Below are positions 1 to 9,083 of a DNA stretch of 52,118 nt, piece by piece. Below the pieces are notes generated by a model, which saw only the letters and a program-made list of their open reading frames with translations, was not told where the DNA came from and searched no databases. Origin of the DNA: Sphingobacterium sp. UBA4616 (lineage in GTDB: Bacteria > Bacteroidota > Bacteroidia > Sphingobacteriales > Sphingobacteriaceae); NCBI GenBank assembly GCA_002386525.1, contig DGIS01000003.1:1-52118 (forward strand), given 5' to 3'. Positions within the stretch are counted from its first letter, which is position 1. Each line of letters starts with the position of its first letter. The translations under genes were made by a program, and so were the position numbers.

Positions 1-82
1 GAGACTTTTTCAGTGCCCTCTCTTAACGAAAGCCCTTTTTATTACCTTCAGATCAGAAGGCTAGCATGTTGATTTGCACCGA

Positions 83-1651
83 TTAATGAATGCCCTTAAA
101 GATTCGATTCCAGCGAATTTTCGAGAGTCCCGTACCAATGTCATCCCAGCTCATCCAAGTAAATAAAGCCTTTCCAACAATATGATCCTCAGGAACAAAT
201 CCCCATCCCCTTGAATCTAGCGAATTATGCCGATTGTCACCCATCATCCAAAAGTAATCCATTTTAAATGTATAGTGATCTGCTTTAACATCATTGATAT
301 AGATTCCATCCGACCGCTTTTCAAGCTTATTATTCTCATACACGCGGATAGCTCTTTCATAGATGGGTAAAGTCTGCTCATTTAAAGCAACTGACCAACC
401 TTTTTTCGGAATTAAAATCGGTCCAAAATTATCAAAATTCCATTTATATTGCGCATCATATGGATAAGCACCTTCTCCAACGGGGCTCCTTCTGATTTCT
501 TTGACATTCGACCAGGACTTTACAATGGCCAGCTCATCTTGAGTCATGAACAACTGATAGACCCCAGGCTGCTGATCGCCACCTACTGCTTCAATTCTCA
601 ACTCCTTTAACCTTTCCATATTTAAGGGTGTACCATCCGTTAATACCAGATAGTCCAATTGACTTTCAGGAGGATCAAATCCCGGTTGATCATTTACAAA
701 AAGCTTGGCATCTTTCATGGAAATCTTATCCCCTGGCAATCCCACACAACGTTTAATATAGTTCTCACGCTTATCAATCGGCCTTGCCTGAATCGTAAAC
801 TGCGAATTCACGGTCTGCCAGCCATACGCTCGAACAAGATCATAATAACTTGCATTTTGGTTTTCGAGGGCGACAGTATCACCAGCGGGAAAATTAAAGA
901 CGACCACATCATTGCGCTCAATCTTTTGAAATCCAGGTAGACGTTTATAAGGGAGTTCGATCAATTCAGAATATGCTTTCCCTCCTGTAATGGGCATGGT
1001 ATGATGCGCAAAAGGAAAAGCAATCGGCGTATTAGGAATACGTGGCCCATAATTCAACTTGCTGACGAATAAGAAATCGCCAACCAACAAGGTACGTTCC
1101 ATAGATCCTGTCGGAATCATATAAGCTTCGATCAGAAAACCACGAATAAGGGACGCTGCGACAGTGGCAAATACGATAGCATCAGCCCATTCGCGTACCA
1201 TAGACTTTTTGTATGGATATTTAATTTTATACTCTTTATAGGATTCAAGGGCTATTTCGGCACGCTTCTCTTCAGTCATTACAATGCCTTCCTGACTAGC
1301 AGCTTTCAGATTCTTAGCGTACAGGCCGTTCAAAAAACGCACATTATTATCCTTTGCCCACATGGGCAGCACGATAAAAGGGACTAAAACCGCAGCCGCA
1401 TTCTCCCAAAAACGACGCTTCCCAAAACAATGGATAAAATCAAGATAAAGATTATAGAAAATAAAGACATTGACAATTGGAACGAGCAATAATATTACCC
1501 ACCACAGCGGTCTCCCCATCAATTTTGCCTGAATATACTGGCTGTAAAAAGGAACGATCGCTTCCCAGCCATTTCTGCCAGCTTTAACAAACAATTGCCA
1601 CAACCCATATCCCGATATTGCTGTTAAAACCGCAAATATAATTAATCCCAT
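83..1651 (-). CDS. lepB: Signal peptidase I, long Bacteroidota form
   Basis: This is a type I signal peptidase that removes signal peptides from exported proteins at the outer face of the inner membrane. The catalytic serine lies in the motif TGSM (Ser183) and the general-base lysine in [12 protein letters not shown] (Lys300). The conserved C-terminal box [15 protein letters not shown] is present. The first 100 residues carry three hydrophobic segments ahead of the usual membrane anchor near residue 160, and there is a long insert between the Ser and Lys boxes. This explains the 522-residue length, against about 320 in E. coli. The gene starts 16 bp after dapB, so the two are probably cotranscribed. 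Family assignment is secure; the role of the N-terminal extension is unknown. Confidence 0.95.
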   Translation of the reverse strand: MGLIIFAVLTAISGYGLWQLFVKAGRNGWEAIVPFYSQYIQAKLMGRPLWWVILLLVPIVNVFIFYNLYLDFIHCFGKRRFWENAAAVLVPFIVLPMWAKDNNVRFLNGLYAKNLKAASQEGIVMTEEKRAEIALESYKEYKIKYPYKKSMVREWADAIVFATVAASLIRGFLIEAYMIPTGSMERTLLVGDFLFVSKLNYGPRIPNTPIAFPFAHHTMPITGGKAYSELIELPYKRLPGFQKIERNDVVVFNFPAGDTVALENQNASYYDLVRAYGWQTVNSQFTIQARPIDKRENYIKRCVGLPGDKISMKDAKLFVNDQPGFDPPESQLDYLVLTDGTPLNMERLKELRIEAVGGDQQPGVYQLFMTQDELAIVKSWSNVKEIRRSPVGEGAYPYDAQYKWNFDNFGPILIPKKGWSVALNEQTLPIYERAIRVYENNKLEKRSDGIYINDVKADHYTFKMDYFWMMGDNRHNSLDSRGWGFVPEDHIVGKALFTWMSWDDIGTGLSKIRWNRIFKGIH

Positions 1652-1667
1652 AAACTACTAATTAGTA

Positions 1668-2411
1668 CTATTTATTAAAATCAAAAATCTCTGTAACTTG
1701 ATAAAAGCCTTTTTTACCATTTAACCATTCCGCAGCAACAACAGCACCCAAAGCAAAGCCATCACGGCTATGTGCAGTATGCTTAAATTCTATCTGGTCA
1801 ACCTCCGAACTATAAAGTACCGTATGTGTTCCCGGAACTTCTTCAATGCGATGACTTTCTATCAAAAGTTCTTGGGGCTTTGGAATAATTTCATCTTGCT
1901 CGCCAACGACAGTATTCACCCAGTTGGTCTTCACATCACTATTCTCCAATATCCCCTCAGCAATGGTTATTGCGGTACCACTCGGAGCATCCAATTTGTG
2001 GATATGGTGAATTTCCTCGACTTGAACATCATATTGCTTGTAAGGTTGTAATGCTTTTGCCAACATGCGATTGATATGGAAAAACACGTTCACACCGATA
2101 GAAAAGTTAGACCCGTACAAAATCGAACCTCCAAACGCCAAACACTTCGCCTTAACATCTTCCAATTGATCGTACCAGCCCGTTGTCCCTACCACAATAG
2201 GCACCCCTGCTTCCAGACAAAGATTTATATTATCCAATGCTGCAGAAGGCACACTAAAGTCTATCGCGACATCAGCTCCTCTCATATCATCAGCAGTCAG
2301 GTTAGGACGATTATGTTCATCCACAACTAAAAAAATTTGATGGCCTCTTTTTAGTGCGTATCTTTCGATAATCTGCCCCATTTTGCCATATCCCAAGAGA
2401 ATGATGTTCAT
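1668..2411 (-). CDS. dapB: 4-hydroxy-tetrahydrodipicolinate reductase
   Basis: DapB reduces 4-hydroxy-tetrahydrodipicolinate with NAD(P)H in the lysine/diaminopimelate pathway, which also supplies meso-DAP for peptidoglycan. The N-terminal Rossmann motif GYGKMG is at residues 7-12. The substrate region shows VGTTGWY (74-80) and the catalytic box EEIHHIHKLDAPSGTA (132-147), with the HHIHK histidine and lysine and the GT substrate-binding pair. The length of 247 residues fits the shorter Bacteroidota form. It lies directly upstream of lepB on the same strand; the two share no obvious pathway. Confidence 0.95.
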   Translation of the reverse strand: MNIILLGYGKMGQIIERYALKRGHQIFLVVDEHNRPNLTADDMRGADVAIDFSVPSAALDNINLCLEAGVPIVVGTTGWYDQLEDVKAKCLAFGGSILYGSNFSIGVNVFFHINRMLAKALQPYKQYDVQVEEIHHIHKLDAPSGTAITIAEGILENSDVKTNWVNTVVGEQDEIIPKPQELLIESHRIEEVPGTHTVLYSSEVDQIEFKHTAHSRDGFALGAVVAAEWLNGKKGFYQVTEIFDFNK

Positions 2412-2593
2412 ATATTCAGAAAAAAGTATAGTTTATTTTTAAAATTAAAAAATTTCAATGAAATACCCCTATTTAAAAACCATAATCCTTGATCTTACAG
2501 ACCGTGTAAAACTAATATTACTGAAATTCAGATTATACATCCCCACATCAACAGTCATTTTCGATCGAAATATGAGGTTGAAGAAATCAGATT

Positions 2594-3316
2594 TTAATTG
2601 AATTTCATGGTCAATTTAAGTCCAACAGTTGGTTTAAACGAATAAGTTCCCGACGCGAGACTGGCATCCATTAGAGTCGGTCCAATTAATAAAGCAGTCT
2701 TTTTAGGCTTATCATCACCAATGCTCCAACGATATTTAAGCATCGAGTCGATATAGGCTTCGGCGACGTTAAGGCCATACACTCCCAAAGTAAGAAGCAC
2801 CATGAGATCGCGATCTCGCCGCGCATTATCTTTTGCACGAATGATAGACTGCTCGGAAACGTTGAGATAATATGGATCGATTGGCCTTCCAAGAGCCTTG
2901 TCTTGCAATACCCCCAACAATTCTTTATAATAACGGTTATTAAAATCAAAAACAAGCACAGTTGTCAATAACCCGCCATAAATTGCAGGGACCTTTATCC
3001 ACCAAACGCCTCCATTTGTATATTGTCCCCATCCGGGAAGAACCAAAGAACGTTTCCAGGCTTGCTTATTTTTTGCTTCAATAGCCAAGCGGGTCGAATC
3101 TTTGAACACCACCTTCTCCTTTGCCTTAGCTTCCTCTTTCTCCCGCTTTTTACGTTCTTTCCTAGATTCTTTCTTTACAGTATCCTGTACCCCTTTTTGC
3201 TTTATGCTATCTATTTTTACAGGTGCCACTTGTTTCTTCGCAATGGAATCCACCGTCTGCCCATGTACTATCGCCAGCGCAAACACTGCAAGTATCAAGC
3301 TTATTAATTTGGCCAT
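2594..3316 (-). CDS. DUF5683 family protein
   Basis: This is a 240-residue exported protein of the DUF5683 type. A cleavable signal peptide ends near residue 19. It is followed by a very lysine- and glutamate-rich linker (about residues 45-75) and then a domain that begins LPGWGQYTNGGVWWIKVPAIYGG and contains hydrophobic stretches. The LPGxGQ motif is typical of small-membrane-protein families of unknown function. Its start is one base from the parB stop, so it is the third gene of a parA-parB-DUF5683 operon. That gene order is familiar from Bacteroidota genomes. No molecular function can be assigned. Confidence 0.85.
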   Translation of the reverse strand: MAKLISLILAVFALAIVHGQTVDSIAKKQVAPVKIDSIKQKGVQDTVKKESRKERKKREKEEAKAKEKVVFKDSTRLAIEAKNKQAWKRSLVLPGWGQYTNGGVWWIKVPAIYGGLLTTVLVFDFNNRYYKELLGVLQDKALGRPIDPYYLNVSEQSIIRAKDNARRDRDLMVLLTLGVYGLNVAEAYIDSMLKYRWSIGDDKPKKTALLIGPTLMDASLASGTYSFKPTVGLKLTMKFN

Positions 3317-3317
3317 A

Positions 3318-4253
3318 TTACCAATCTAATAATTCTAGAATGCGACTCAAATCATCCTCTGATTCAAAAGGGATCTCGATAGCACCTTTCCCTTTGGTAC
3401 TCTTGAGATTCAATTTGACACGCGAAGAGAATTTAGATGCCAGATCATCTTCAATTTTCTGTAGTTGAAAAGACATCGGAGCTTTATCCTTTCCAGCCTT
3501 TTTCTTACCACCTTTTTGTAGTTCACGAACCAATTCCTCGGCCTTACGAACAGATAAACCTTGATCAATAATCAACTTAAAGATATAAAGCTGCTTATCA
3601 ACTTCAGGAATATTAATCAATGCGCGAGCATGTCCCATGGTCAATGCTCCATCCCGTATCGCCGCTTGAATGACAGGCGGAAGTTTCAATAAACGAAGAT
3701 AATTTGTGACAGTAGACCGGTTTTTACTCACACGCTCTCCCAGCTCTTCCTGCTTTAAATTACACTCCTCAATCATGCGCTGAAAACTCAAGGCTACTTC
3801 AATCGCATTTAAGTTCTCCCGCTGGATATTCTCAATCAAAGCCATTTCCAGCATCTGCTGGTCGTTGGCTGTACGGATATATGCTGGAATTTCGGTAATG
3901 CCAGCCAAACGTGAAGCACGGAGACGACGTTCGCCGGAAATCAATTGATAATTACCATCCGAAATTTTACGTACGGTGATGGGTTGAATTAACCCCTGTA
4001 GACGAATAGATTCCGACAGTTCCTGTAAGGCAACCGGGTCAAATTCTGTTCTCGGTTGAAAAGGATTGACAGCTATTTCTTCTACACGGACATGGCTAAT
4101 ACTGCCATTCTCATTCGTTGTTTTTACAGCTGTGGTTGTAACTTGAGGAGCTTCTTCCACTTGCTGATTACTTTTAGCAGGAACTTCTACACTATCGTTT
4201 AATAGCGCACCTAAACCTCTTCCCAGTCCTGTTTTACGCTGATGTGCTGCCAT
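3318..4253 (-). CDS. parB: Chromosome-partitioning protein ParB
   Basis: ParB is a CTP-dependent DNA-sliding clamp that loads at parS sites and partners with ParA for chromosome segregation. The N-terminal GLGRGLGALL box that contacts ParA is at residues 9-18. It is followed by the ParB/Srx fold with ISGERRLRASR, which holds the CTP-binding GERR. Then comes a helix-turn-helix (EELGERVSKNRSTVTNYLRLLKLP) that reads parS, a lysine-rich linker, and a short C-terminal dimerisation domain ending in LLDW. The start lies one base after the parA stop. No parS sequence was seen in this window. Confidence 0.95.
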   Translation of the reverse strand: MAAHQRKTGLGRGLGALLNDSVEVPAKSNQQVEEAPQVTTTAVKTTNENGSISHVRVEEIAVNPFQPRTEFDPVALQELSESIRLQGLIQPITVRKISDGNYQLISGERRLRASRLAGITEIPAYIRTANDQQMLEMALIENIQRENLNAIEVALSFQRMIEECNLKQEELGERVSKNRSTVTNYLRLLKLPPVIQAAIRDGALTMGHARALINIPEVDKQLYIFKLIIDQGLSVRKAEELVRELQKGGKKKAGKDKAPMSFQLQKIEDDLASKFSSRVKLNLKSTKGKGAIEIPFESEDDLSRILELLDW

Positions 4254-4254
4254 A

Positions 4255-5052
4255 TTATGCGGTTACTGTTTTATTCATTTCACTAAGATGCCCGTTTTTC
4301 TGTAAGATCTCACGCGCCAAATTCAAATAATTGATTGCCCCTTTACAGGACGCATCATGCATGATAACAGAAATTCCAAAACTTGGAGCTTCGCTCAAAC
4401 GGGTATTCCGCTGAATAATCGTATCAAAAACTAAATCCGTGAAATGTGTTTTCACTTCCTCGACCACCTGATTAGACAGCCTCAAACGGACATCGTACAT
4501 GGTCAACAAAATCCCTTCAATCTCCAAGCTCGTATTTAAACGATTTTGAACAATCTTAATCGTGTTTAATAATTTACCAAGACCCTCTAAAGCAAAGTAT
4601 TCGCACTGTACAGGAATGATGACGGAGTCCGAAGCAGACAGTGCATTGATTGTAATTAAGCCCAAAGAAGGCGAACAGTCAATGATAATAAAATCATAAT
4701 CATGTTTCACCTGATCCAAGATTTTTTTCATCTTGTACTCCCTTTCATGCATATTGATCATCTCAATTTCTGCCCCAACCAAATCGATATGAGCAGGCAA
4801 AAGGTCAAGATTTGGCGTTTCTGTCGATTGGATAGCCTCCCGGGGATCCAAATCATTTACCAAACATTCATATACACTTGCGGTGATTGTACGCGGGTCA
4901 AAGCCAATCCCAGAAGTAGAGTTTGCTTGAGGATCTGCATCCACTAACAATGTTTTATATTCTAAAACCGCCAAACTAGCCGCCAAATTAATTGACGTTG
5001 TGGTTTTTCCGACCCCACCCTTTTGATTTGCGATTGCAATTACTTTTCCCAT
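4255..5052 (-). CDS. parA: Chromosome-partitioning ATPase ParA/Soj
   Basis: This is a Walker-type ATPase of the ParA/Soj family, 265 residues, which drives ParB-parS movement across the nucleoid. The deviant Walker A motif KGGVGKTT is at residues 11-18, the A' motif LVDADPQANST at 37-47, and the Walker B region reads YDFIIIDCSPSLG. It has no N-terminal helix-turn-helix, as expected for a chromosomal rather than type Ia plasmid ParA. It is the first gene of the parA-parB-DUF5683 unit. The 226 bases before the next gene contain no clear Bacteroidota promoter on this strand. Confidence 0.95.
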   Translation of the reverse strand: MGKVIAIANQKGGVGKTTTSINLAASLAVLEYKTLLVDADPQANSTSGIGFDPRTITASVYECLVNDLDPREAIQSTETPNLDLLPAHIDLVGAEIEMINMHEREYKMKKILDQVKHDYDFIIIDCSPSLGLITINALSASDSVIIPVQCEYFALEGLGKLLNTIKIVQNRLNTSLEIEGILLTMYDVRLRLSNQVVEEVKTHFTDLVFDTIIQRNTRLSEAPSFGISVIMHDASCKGAINYLNLAREILQKNGHLSEMNKTVTA

Positions 5053-5173
5053 CTGAATGAAAATCTTTCTTAATTAAAATGTCATTTTATCCCACATGTC
5101 ACTTTTTTGAAGATCAATTTGCCAAAATCTCTATCCGCAACTCAAATTAACAGAACAAGTTCAGCATATTTCG

Positions 5174-5181
5174 TACTTTTG
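5174..5181 (+). promoter_or_regulatory. Possible -7 element for the flavin reductase gene
   Basis: The octamer TACTTTTG matches the Bacteroidota -7 consensus TAnnTTTG exactly and lies 97 bases before the start of the reductase gene at 5279. No TTTG-like -33 element is visible at 19-21 bases upstream, so support is limited to one element. Confidence 0.3.
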
Positions 5182-5278
5182 ACGAAGCAAAAGCACATAT
5201 CCTCAGGATGCTAAGATACAAAAAATCGAGATATGTATCCACTTTGAAATTGCGCTTTTTATAAGTACCAACAACACA

Positions 5279-5800
5279 ATGATTTTAATAATATCCGGAA
5301 CAAACCGCCCCAATAGCAAGACGTTAAAAATAGCAAAGTGCTACAAGCAAATACTTGATCGTAAGTCAATTGAAAGTGACATTTTTTCTTTGGAAGATCT
5401 ACCAGCAAACATTTTAGAGACAGATCTTTATGGCAAAAGAAGCACAGCATTCGAACCTATCCAAGAAAAGGTCAGTAAAGCGGAACTGTTTATCTTCATC
5501 GCCCCAGAATACAACGGAAGTATACCCGGAGCACTCAAGCTTTTTATTGACTGCTGCACATTTCCGATCAGCTTTTATCACAAGAAAGTTGCATTGGTCG
5601 GACTATCTTCTGGACGCTATGGCAACCTCCGTGGAATCGATCATCTCACTGGGATATGCAACTATTTAAGAATGCATGTACTTCCACTCAAGATTTTTAT
5701 ACCCGGCGTTCAGAATGAATTGAATGATGACGGAGAGTTATTTAAGGAAGATACACTGCAATTCATCAATGAGCAGATTGATGAAATTATCCGATTCTAA
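5279..5800 (+). CDS. NADPH-dependent FMN reductase family protein
   Basis: This is a 173-residue flavodoxin-like protein of the NADPH-dependent FMN reductase (azoreductase/quinone reductase) superfamily. The phosphate-binding loop SGTNRPNSKT follows the first strand at residues 6-15. The family motif PEYNGSIPGALKLFID, which cradles the isoalloxazine ring, lies at about residues 76-91. GLSSGRYGNLRG resembles the third flavin-contact loop. It is probably a cytosolic flavin-using oxidoreductase; its physiological substrate cannot be told from sequence. It stands alone, convergent with the M16 peptidase gene, and a shared hairpin lies between them. Confidence 0.85.
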   Translation: MILIISGTNRPNSKTLKIAKCYKQILDRKSIESDIFSLEDLPANILETDLYGKRSTAFEPIQEKVSKAELFIFIAPEYNGSIPGALKLFIDCCTFPISFYHKKVALVGLSSGRYGNLRGIDHLTGICNYLRMHVLPLKIFIPGVQNELNDDGELFKEDTLQFINEQIDEIIRF

Positions 5801-5816
5801 TAACCCCATACCAAAA

Positions 5817-5843
5817 GAAGCCTTCAGTATCACTGAAGGCTTC
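5817..5843. terminator. Intrinsic terminator between convergent genes
   Basis: A perfect 11-bp stem (5817-5827 with 5833-5843) encloses a 5-nt loop. Read on the minus strand it is followed by TTTT, so it best serves the M16 peptidase gene ending at 5881. On the plus strand it follows the reductase stop by 16 bases and may stop that transcript too. Confidence 0.75.
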
Positions 5844-5880
5844 TCTCAGGTGTATAAAGGCTACGCTAATAGCGGCTGAG

Positions 5881-8826
5881 CTAATACCCAAAAATCTCTT
5901 TTAGATCCAGCTTCTTAACTTCGCCTAATTTGGCGAGATCAGCTGGCTTAAGACTGTCTTCTTTCGCTACGATACAATAAACATAGGGCTTTTGACTCAT
6001 TTCCTTTTTATGAAAAGCATGCAGATTGTCATACGTTAATTTCGGTGCCTCTTCGTAGACGACTTTACGAATATCAGTTGTATTTCCCAAGCGTTGTGCT
6101 GCCAAATAACTCCCTAAAATAGCAGCATTCAACACACGCTCACTGGCAATTGACTTTTCTAGACTAACTTTCGCGATATCCAGTCCTTTAGCACTTTCAG
6201 GCAATACATCCAACAACTCGTTCATGCCTTTAATCGCATCGTTAAACTTATCTGCCTGTGTGCCGACGTAAGCTCCTACCGTATACCGATTGCCTTTTTT
6301 ATACGGTTGGCCATAATAAGCATAAGTGGAATATGCCAACGCTTTTGACTCACGGATAGTCTGAAAAACAATACTTCCCATGCCGCCGCCAAAATAATTA
6401 TTAAATAACGAAACTGTAGGCGTCAGGGCACTGTCGTAAGCTTCTGAACTTCTATACCAAAACACCTCAGCTTGCTTCATATCAAAATCAGCAAAAAGCA
6501 CCTGATTCTTGGTTGTTGGTAACTCTTCAAACACAACCGCCTTTTTTGCCGCTACGTAGGCTCCGGTACTTTGTTTTAAAGGCTTCGCTTTCGCCACAAA
6601 TTCCGTAGCCGATAACGGACCAAAATAAAGCATTGTATGCTTCATATTAACCAAATCGTGCAACACCTTCACCAAGTCTTCCGCTTTTAAAGCATCCAAT
6701 TCAGCATCTGTAAACACATTATTAAATGGATTTTTAGCACCATATTTTGCATAGGATTTCAAGCCCTCCATGATTGCAGTCTTGCTTTCTTTCGCATTTG
6801 CTCTCGCTTTTTTTGCACGGGCAATATACATTTTGAAAGCTTCCTGGTCAGCAACACAATTGCGCAACAAATCTTGGATCAAGTTCAATGTGGCCGTGAA
6901 GTTTGAATTTAAACCCGAAATCGACACCATGGTCTCTTCGTTACCGGCAGACACCGAAAAATCAGAAGCTAATTGATAAAAATCTTTGCTAAACTGTTCA
7001 CTTGACTTATCCTTTGTACCCAAAAATTCAAGATAACCAGCAGCTAAAGCCAATAACTTATTACCCCATTTTCCACCATCAAAACGATAAGACAGGGAAA
7101 ACAGCTCATTATCTGAGTTCTTTACAGCCAGCACAGGCAGTCCATTTGCAGTAGCTTTCTGAACAGCTTTATCATAATCTACCCATACCGGCTGGATTTT
7201 ATCCTCCGGCATTGCTTCAACCCGCTTTAGGAAATCAGACTGGTCGTCACGATTGACCGTTACAGGCGTAATCTCTGGTTTAACAACCTTAACCACACTG
7301 TTGTCCACCCCCTTACGTTTATAAACGACAACATAATTATTGTCGTTCAGGTATTTGTTTGCAAAGTCCACCACATCTTGCTTGGTAATCTTATTTAACT
7401 CATCCGAATACCCCACAACAGATGCCCAATCTTGACCAGAAGTAAAGGCATCCATCAATGATTCAGCGCGGTCGCCATAGCTTTCGTTCTGTTTAATTTC
7501 ATCTTTCTTTGCATTATTGACAATTGCGGTTATCAGATCATCCGAGAAATCACCTTTTCTCAATTTCGCCAATTCTTGCAACAGTAGCTGCTTTACCTCT
7601 TCCAAGCGCTGTCCCTGACCAGGATTACCTTGTAGTAGCAGCAAGGAATAATCTTTTAATACGTAAGGAAAAGCACCAGCACCCAACAATTTTTGGTTCT
7701 TCACCAAATCCAGATCGATCAGACCCGCAGATCCGTTCGTCAAGATCTGACTCATCAAATTGAGCATGCGGGCATCCTTCGTTGCAGCACCCGGAAAACG
7801 GAATCCCATCAGCATAAACTCTGCATCCGGACCTTTGACCTCACGGACAATAGGTGTCAAAATTGGTTTTTCAGCATCAAAAGTGTAGGCAGGAATCTCT
7901 TTGGGCTGCATAAAAGCAAAGCTCTTATCCACTTTTTTAACGACCTCAGTAGGATCAAAATCACCCGACATAATAACACCCATATTATTAGGGACATAAT
8001 ACGTATGGAAATACTCCCGAATTGCCTTCAACGACGGATTTTTAAGATGCTCAACAGTCCCAATTGTGGTCTGCTTTCCATAATTATTATCAGGAAAAGC
8101 CGCTGAAAACATCGATTCCACGGCCTTACGATTATCTTTATCGAGACTTATATTTTTCTCTTCATAAACAGCTTCAAGCTCGGTATGAAACAAGCGCAAT
8201 ACCGGATTTCTAAACCTTTCCGCCTGCACTGCCAGATATTTATCCAGCACATTGCTAGGAATTTGCTCTTGATAAACAGTCTGTTCAAATGAAGTGAAAG
8301 CATTCGTTCCTTCGGCCCCCATCGACGCCATCAATTTATCGTACTCATTGGCTATCGCATATTTAGCAGCCTCTCCAGACACTTGATCAATCTCCTTATA
8401 AATTGCTTTCCGTTCGGTTTCGTCTGTTGTACTATTGTATTTCTCATAGAGCGCATCAATCTGGTCCAGCAGCGGCTTTTCTTTGTTCCAGTCTTTCGAC
8501 CCAAATTGATCTGTTCCTTTGAATAGCATATGCTCCAGATAATGCGCTAAACCAGTATGATCTTTCGGATCTGTTTTACTACCCGCCTTTGTAGCGATGT
8601 ACGTTTGAATACGGGGTTCCTTTTTGGTGGGACTCAATATTACAGTTAAGCCATTTTTTAACTTATAGAACCGCGAATGAGTAGGATCGTTGGTTACGTA
8701 CTTGTAGGTATACCCCCCTTCAGATGCTTCTTTCCAATTAAATTTGGCGTGCTGAGCAAACAAAGCACCCCCCGCTGTTGTTAGTACAAACGTAACAGCA
8801 GTAATTCTAAATAGGTTTTTAATCAT
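5881..8826 (-). CDS. M16 family zinc metallopeptidase, two-lobed, exported
   Basis: This is a 981-residue M16 (pitrilysin/insulinase) peptidase with a signal peptide ending near residue 25, so it is likely periplasmic. The inverted zinc motif HxxEH appears as HYLEH at residues 95-99 within GLAHYLEHMLFKGT. The third metal ligand is provided by the downstream glutamate in LEAVYEEKN. It has four M16 repeats: the N-terminal active pair, then a C-terminal inactive pair lacking the zinc motif, with FNNYFGGGMGSIVFQTIRE typical of the substrate-clasping lobe. Such enzymes degrade peptides enclosed in a clam-shell chamber. It is monocistronic, with a good promoter at 8848-8878. Confidence 0.93.
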   Translation of the reverse strand: MIKNLFRITAVTFVLTTAGGALFAQHAKFNWKEASEGGYTYKYVTNDPTHSRFYKLKNGLTVILSPTKKEPRIQTYIATKAGSKTDPKDHTGLAHYLEHMLFKGTDQFGSKDWNKEKPLLDQIDALYEKYNSTTDETERKAIYKEIDQVSGEAAKYAIANEYDKLMASMGAEGTNAFTSFEQTVYQEQIPSNVLDKYLAVQAERFRNPVLRLFHTELEAVYEEKNISLDKDNRKAVESMFSAAFPDNNYGKQTTIGTVEHLKNPSLKAIREYFHTYYVPNNMGVIMSGDFDPTEVVKKVDKSFAFMQPKEIPAYTFDAEKPILTPIVREVKGPDAEFMLMGFRFPGAATKDARMLNLMSQILTNGSAGLIDLDLVKNQKLLGAGAFPYVLKDYSLLLLQGNPGQGQRLEEVKQLLLQELAKLRKGDFSDDLITAIVNNAKKDEIKQNESYGDRAESLMDAFTSGQDWASVVGYSDELNKITKQDVVDFANKYLNDNNYVVVYKRKGVDNSVVKVVKPEITPVTVNRDDQSDFLKRVEAMPEDKIQPVWVDYDKAVQKATANGLPVLAVKNSDNELFSLSYRFDGGKWGNKLLALAAGYLEFLGTKDKSSEQFSKDFYQLASDFSVSAGNEETMVSISGLNSNFTATLNLIQDLLRNCVADQEAFKMYIARAKKARANAKESKTAIMEGLKSYAKYGAKNPFNNVFTDAELDALKAEDLVKVLHDLVNMKHTMLYFGPLSATEFVAKAKPLKQSTGAYVAAKKAVVFEELPTTKNQVLFADFDMKQAEVFWYRSSEAYDSALTPTVSLFNNYFGGGMGSIVFQTIRESKALAYSTYAYYGQPYKKGNRYTVGAYVGTQADKFNDAIKGMNELLDVLPESAKGLDIAKVSLEKSIASERVLNAAILGSYLAAQRLGNTTDIRKVVYEEAPKLTYDNLHAFHKKEMSQKPYVYCIVAKEDSLKPADLAKLGEVKKLDLKEIFGY

Positions 8827-8847
8827 ATTTCCTTTTTCTTTTCAGCT

Positions 8848-8878
8848 CAAACTTAGATAAATTGCTTTTTATATGCAA
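8848..8878 (-). promoter_or_regulatory. Bacteroidota-type promoter for the M16 peptidase
   Basis: On the minus strand a TTG (-33, at 8878-8876) is followed after exactly 20 bases by TAAGTTTG (8855-8848). This matches TAnnTTTG fully. The element ends 21 bases before the start codon, implying a short leader. Confidence 0.6.
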
Positions 8879-9018
8879 TATAATTAAAGGCATAACCCAC
8901 AATTATTTATCCATTTGATATCGTGACAACGAAGGGCACAATTCCCTGTGTCGGATTAAAAAGCTGTAGCTAAAAACGGGCAGTTTTGATACCTTTATAT
9001 CCCATCCGTTTAAATACT

Positions 9019-9050
9019 TTTGTTACAATGGTATATCATGCTTACTTTTG
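9019..9050 (+). promoter_or_regulatory. Bacteroidota-type promoter for the lipid A deacylase gene
   Basis: TTTG at 9019-9022, 20 bases of spacer, and TACTTTTG at 9043-9050 match the TTTG-N19-21-TAnnTTTG consensus completely. The start codon at 9084 follows after a leader of roughly 27 bases. The -33 TTTG is itself the end of another TACTTTTG (9015-9022), so a second, upstream start point is possible. Confidence 0.65.
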
Positions 9051-9083
9051 CAAAAATTTTAAAAAACGCTAACGTTTTATTTC

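Noticed and set aside
1..82. Partial gene at the left edge
   Set aside because: No frame of useful length or recognisable content.
3318..5052. parS site near parAB
   Set aside because: No TGTTTCACGTGAAACA-like palindrome was found in or near the genes, or elsewhere in the window by eye.
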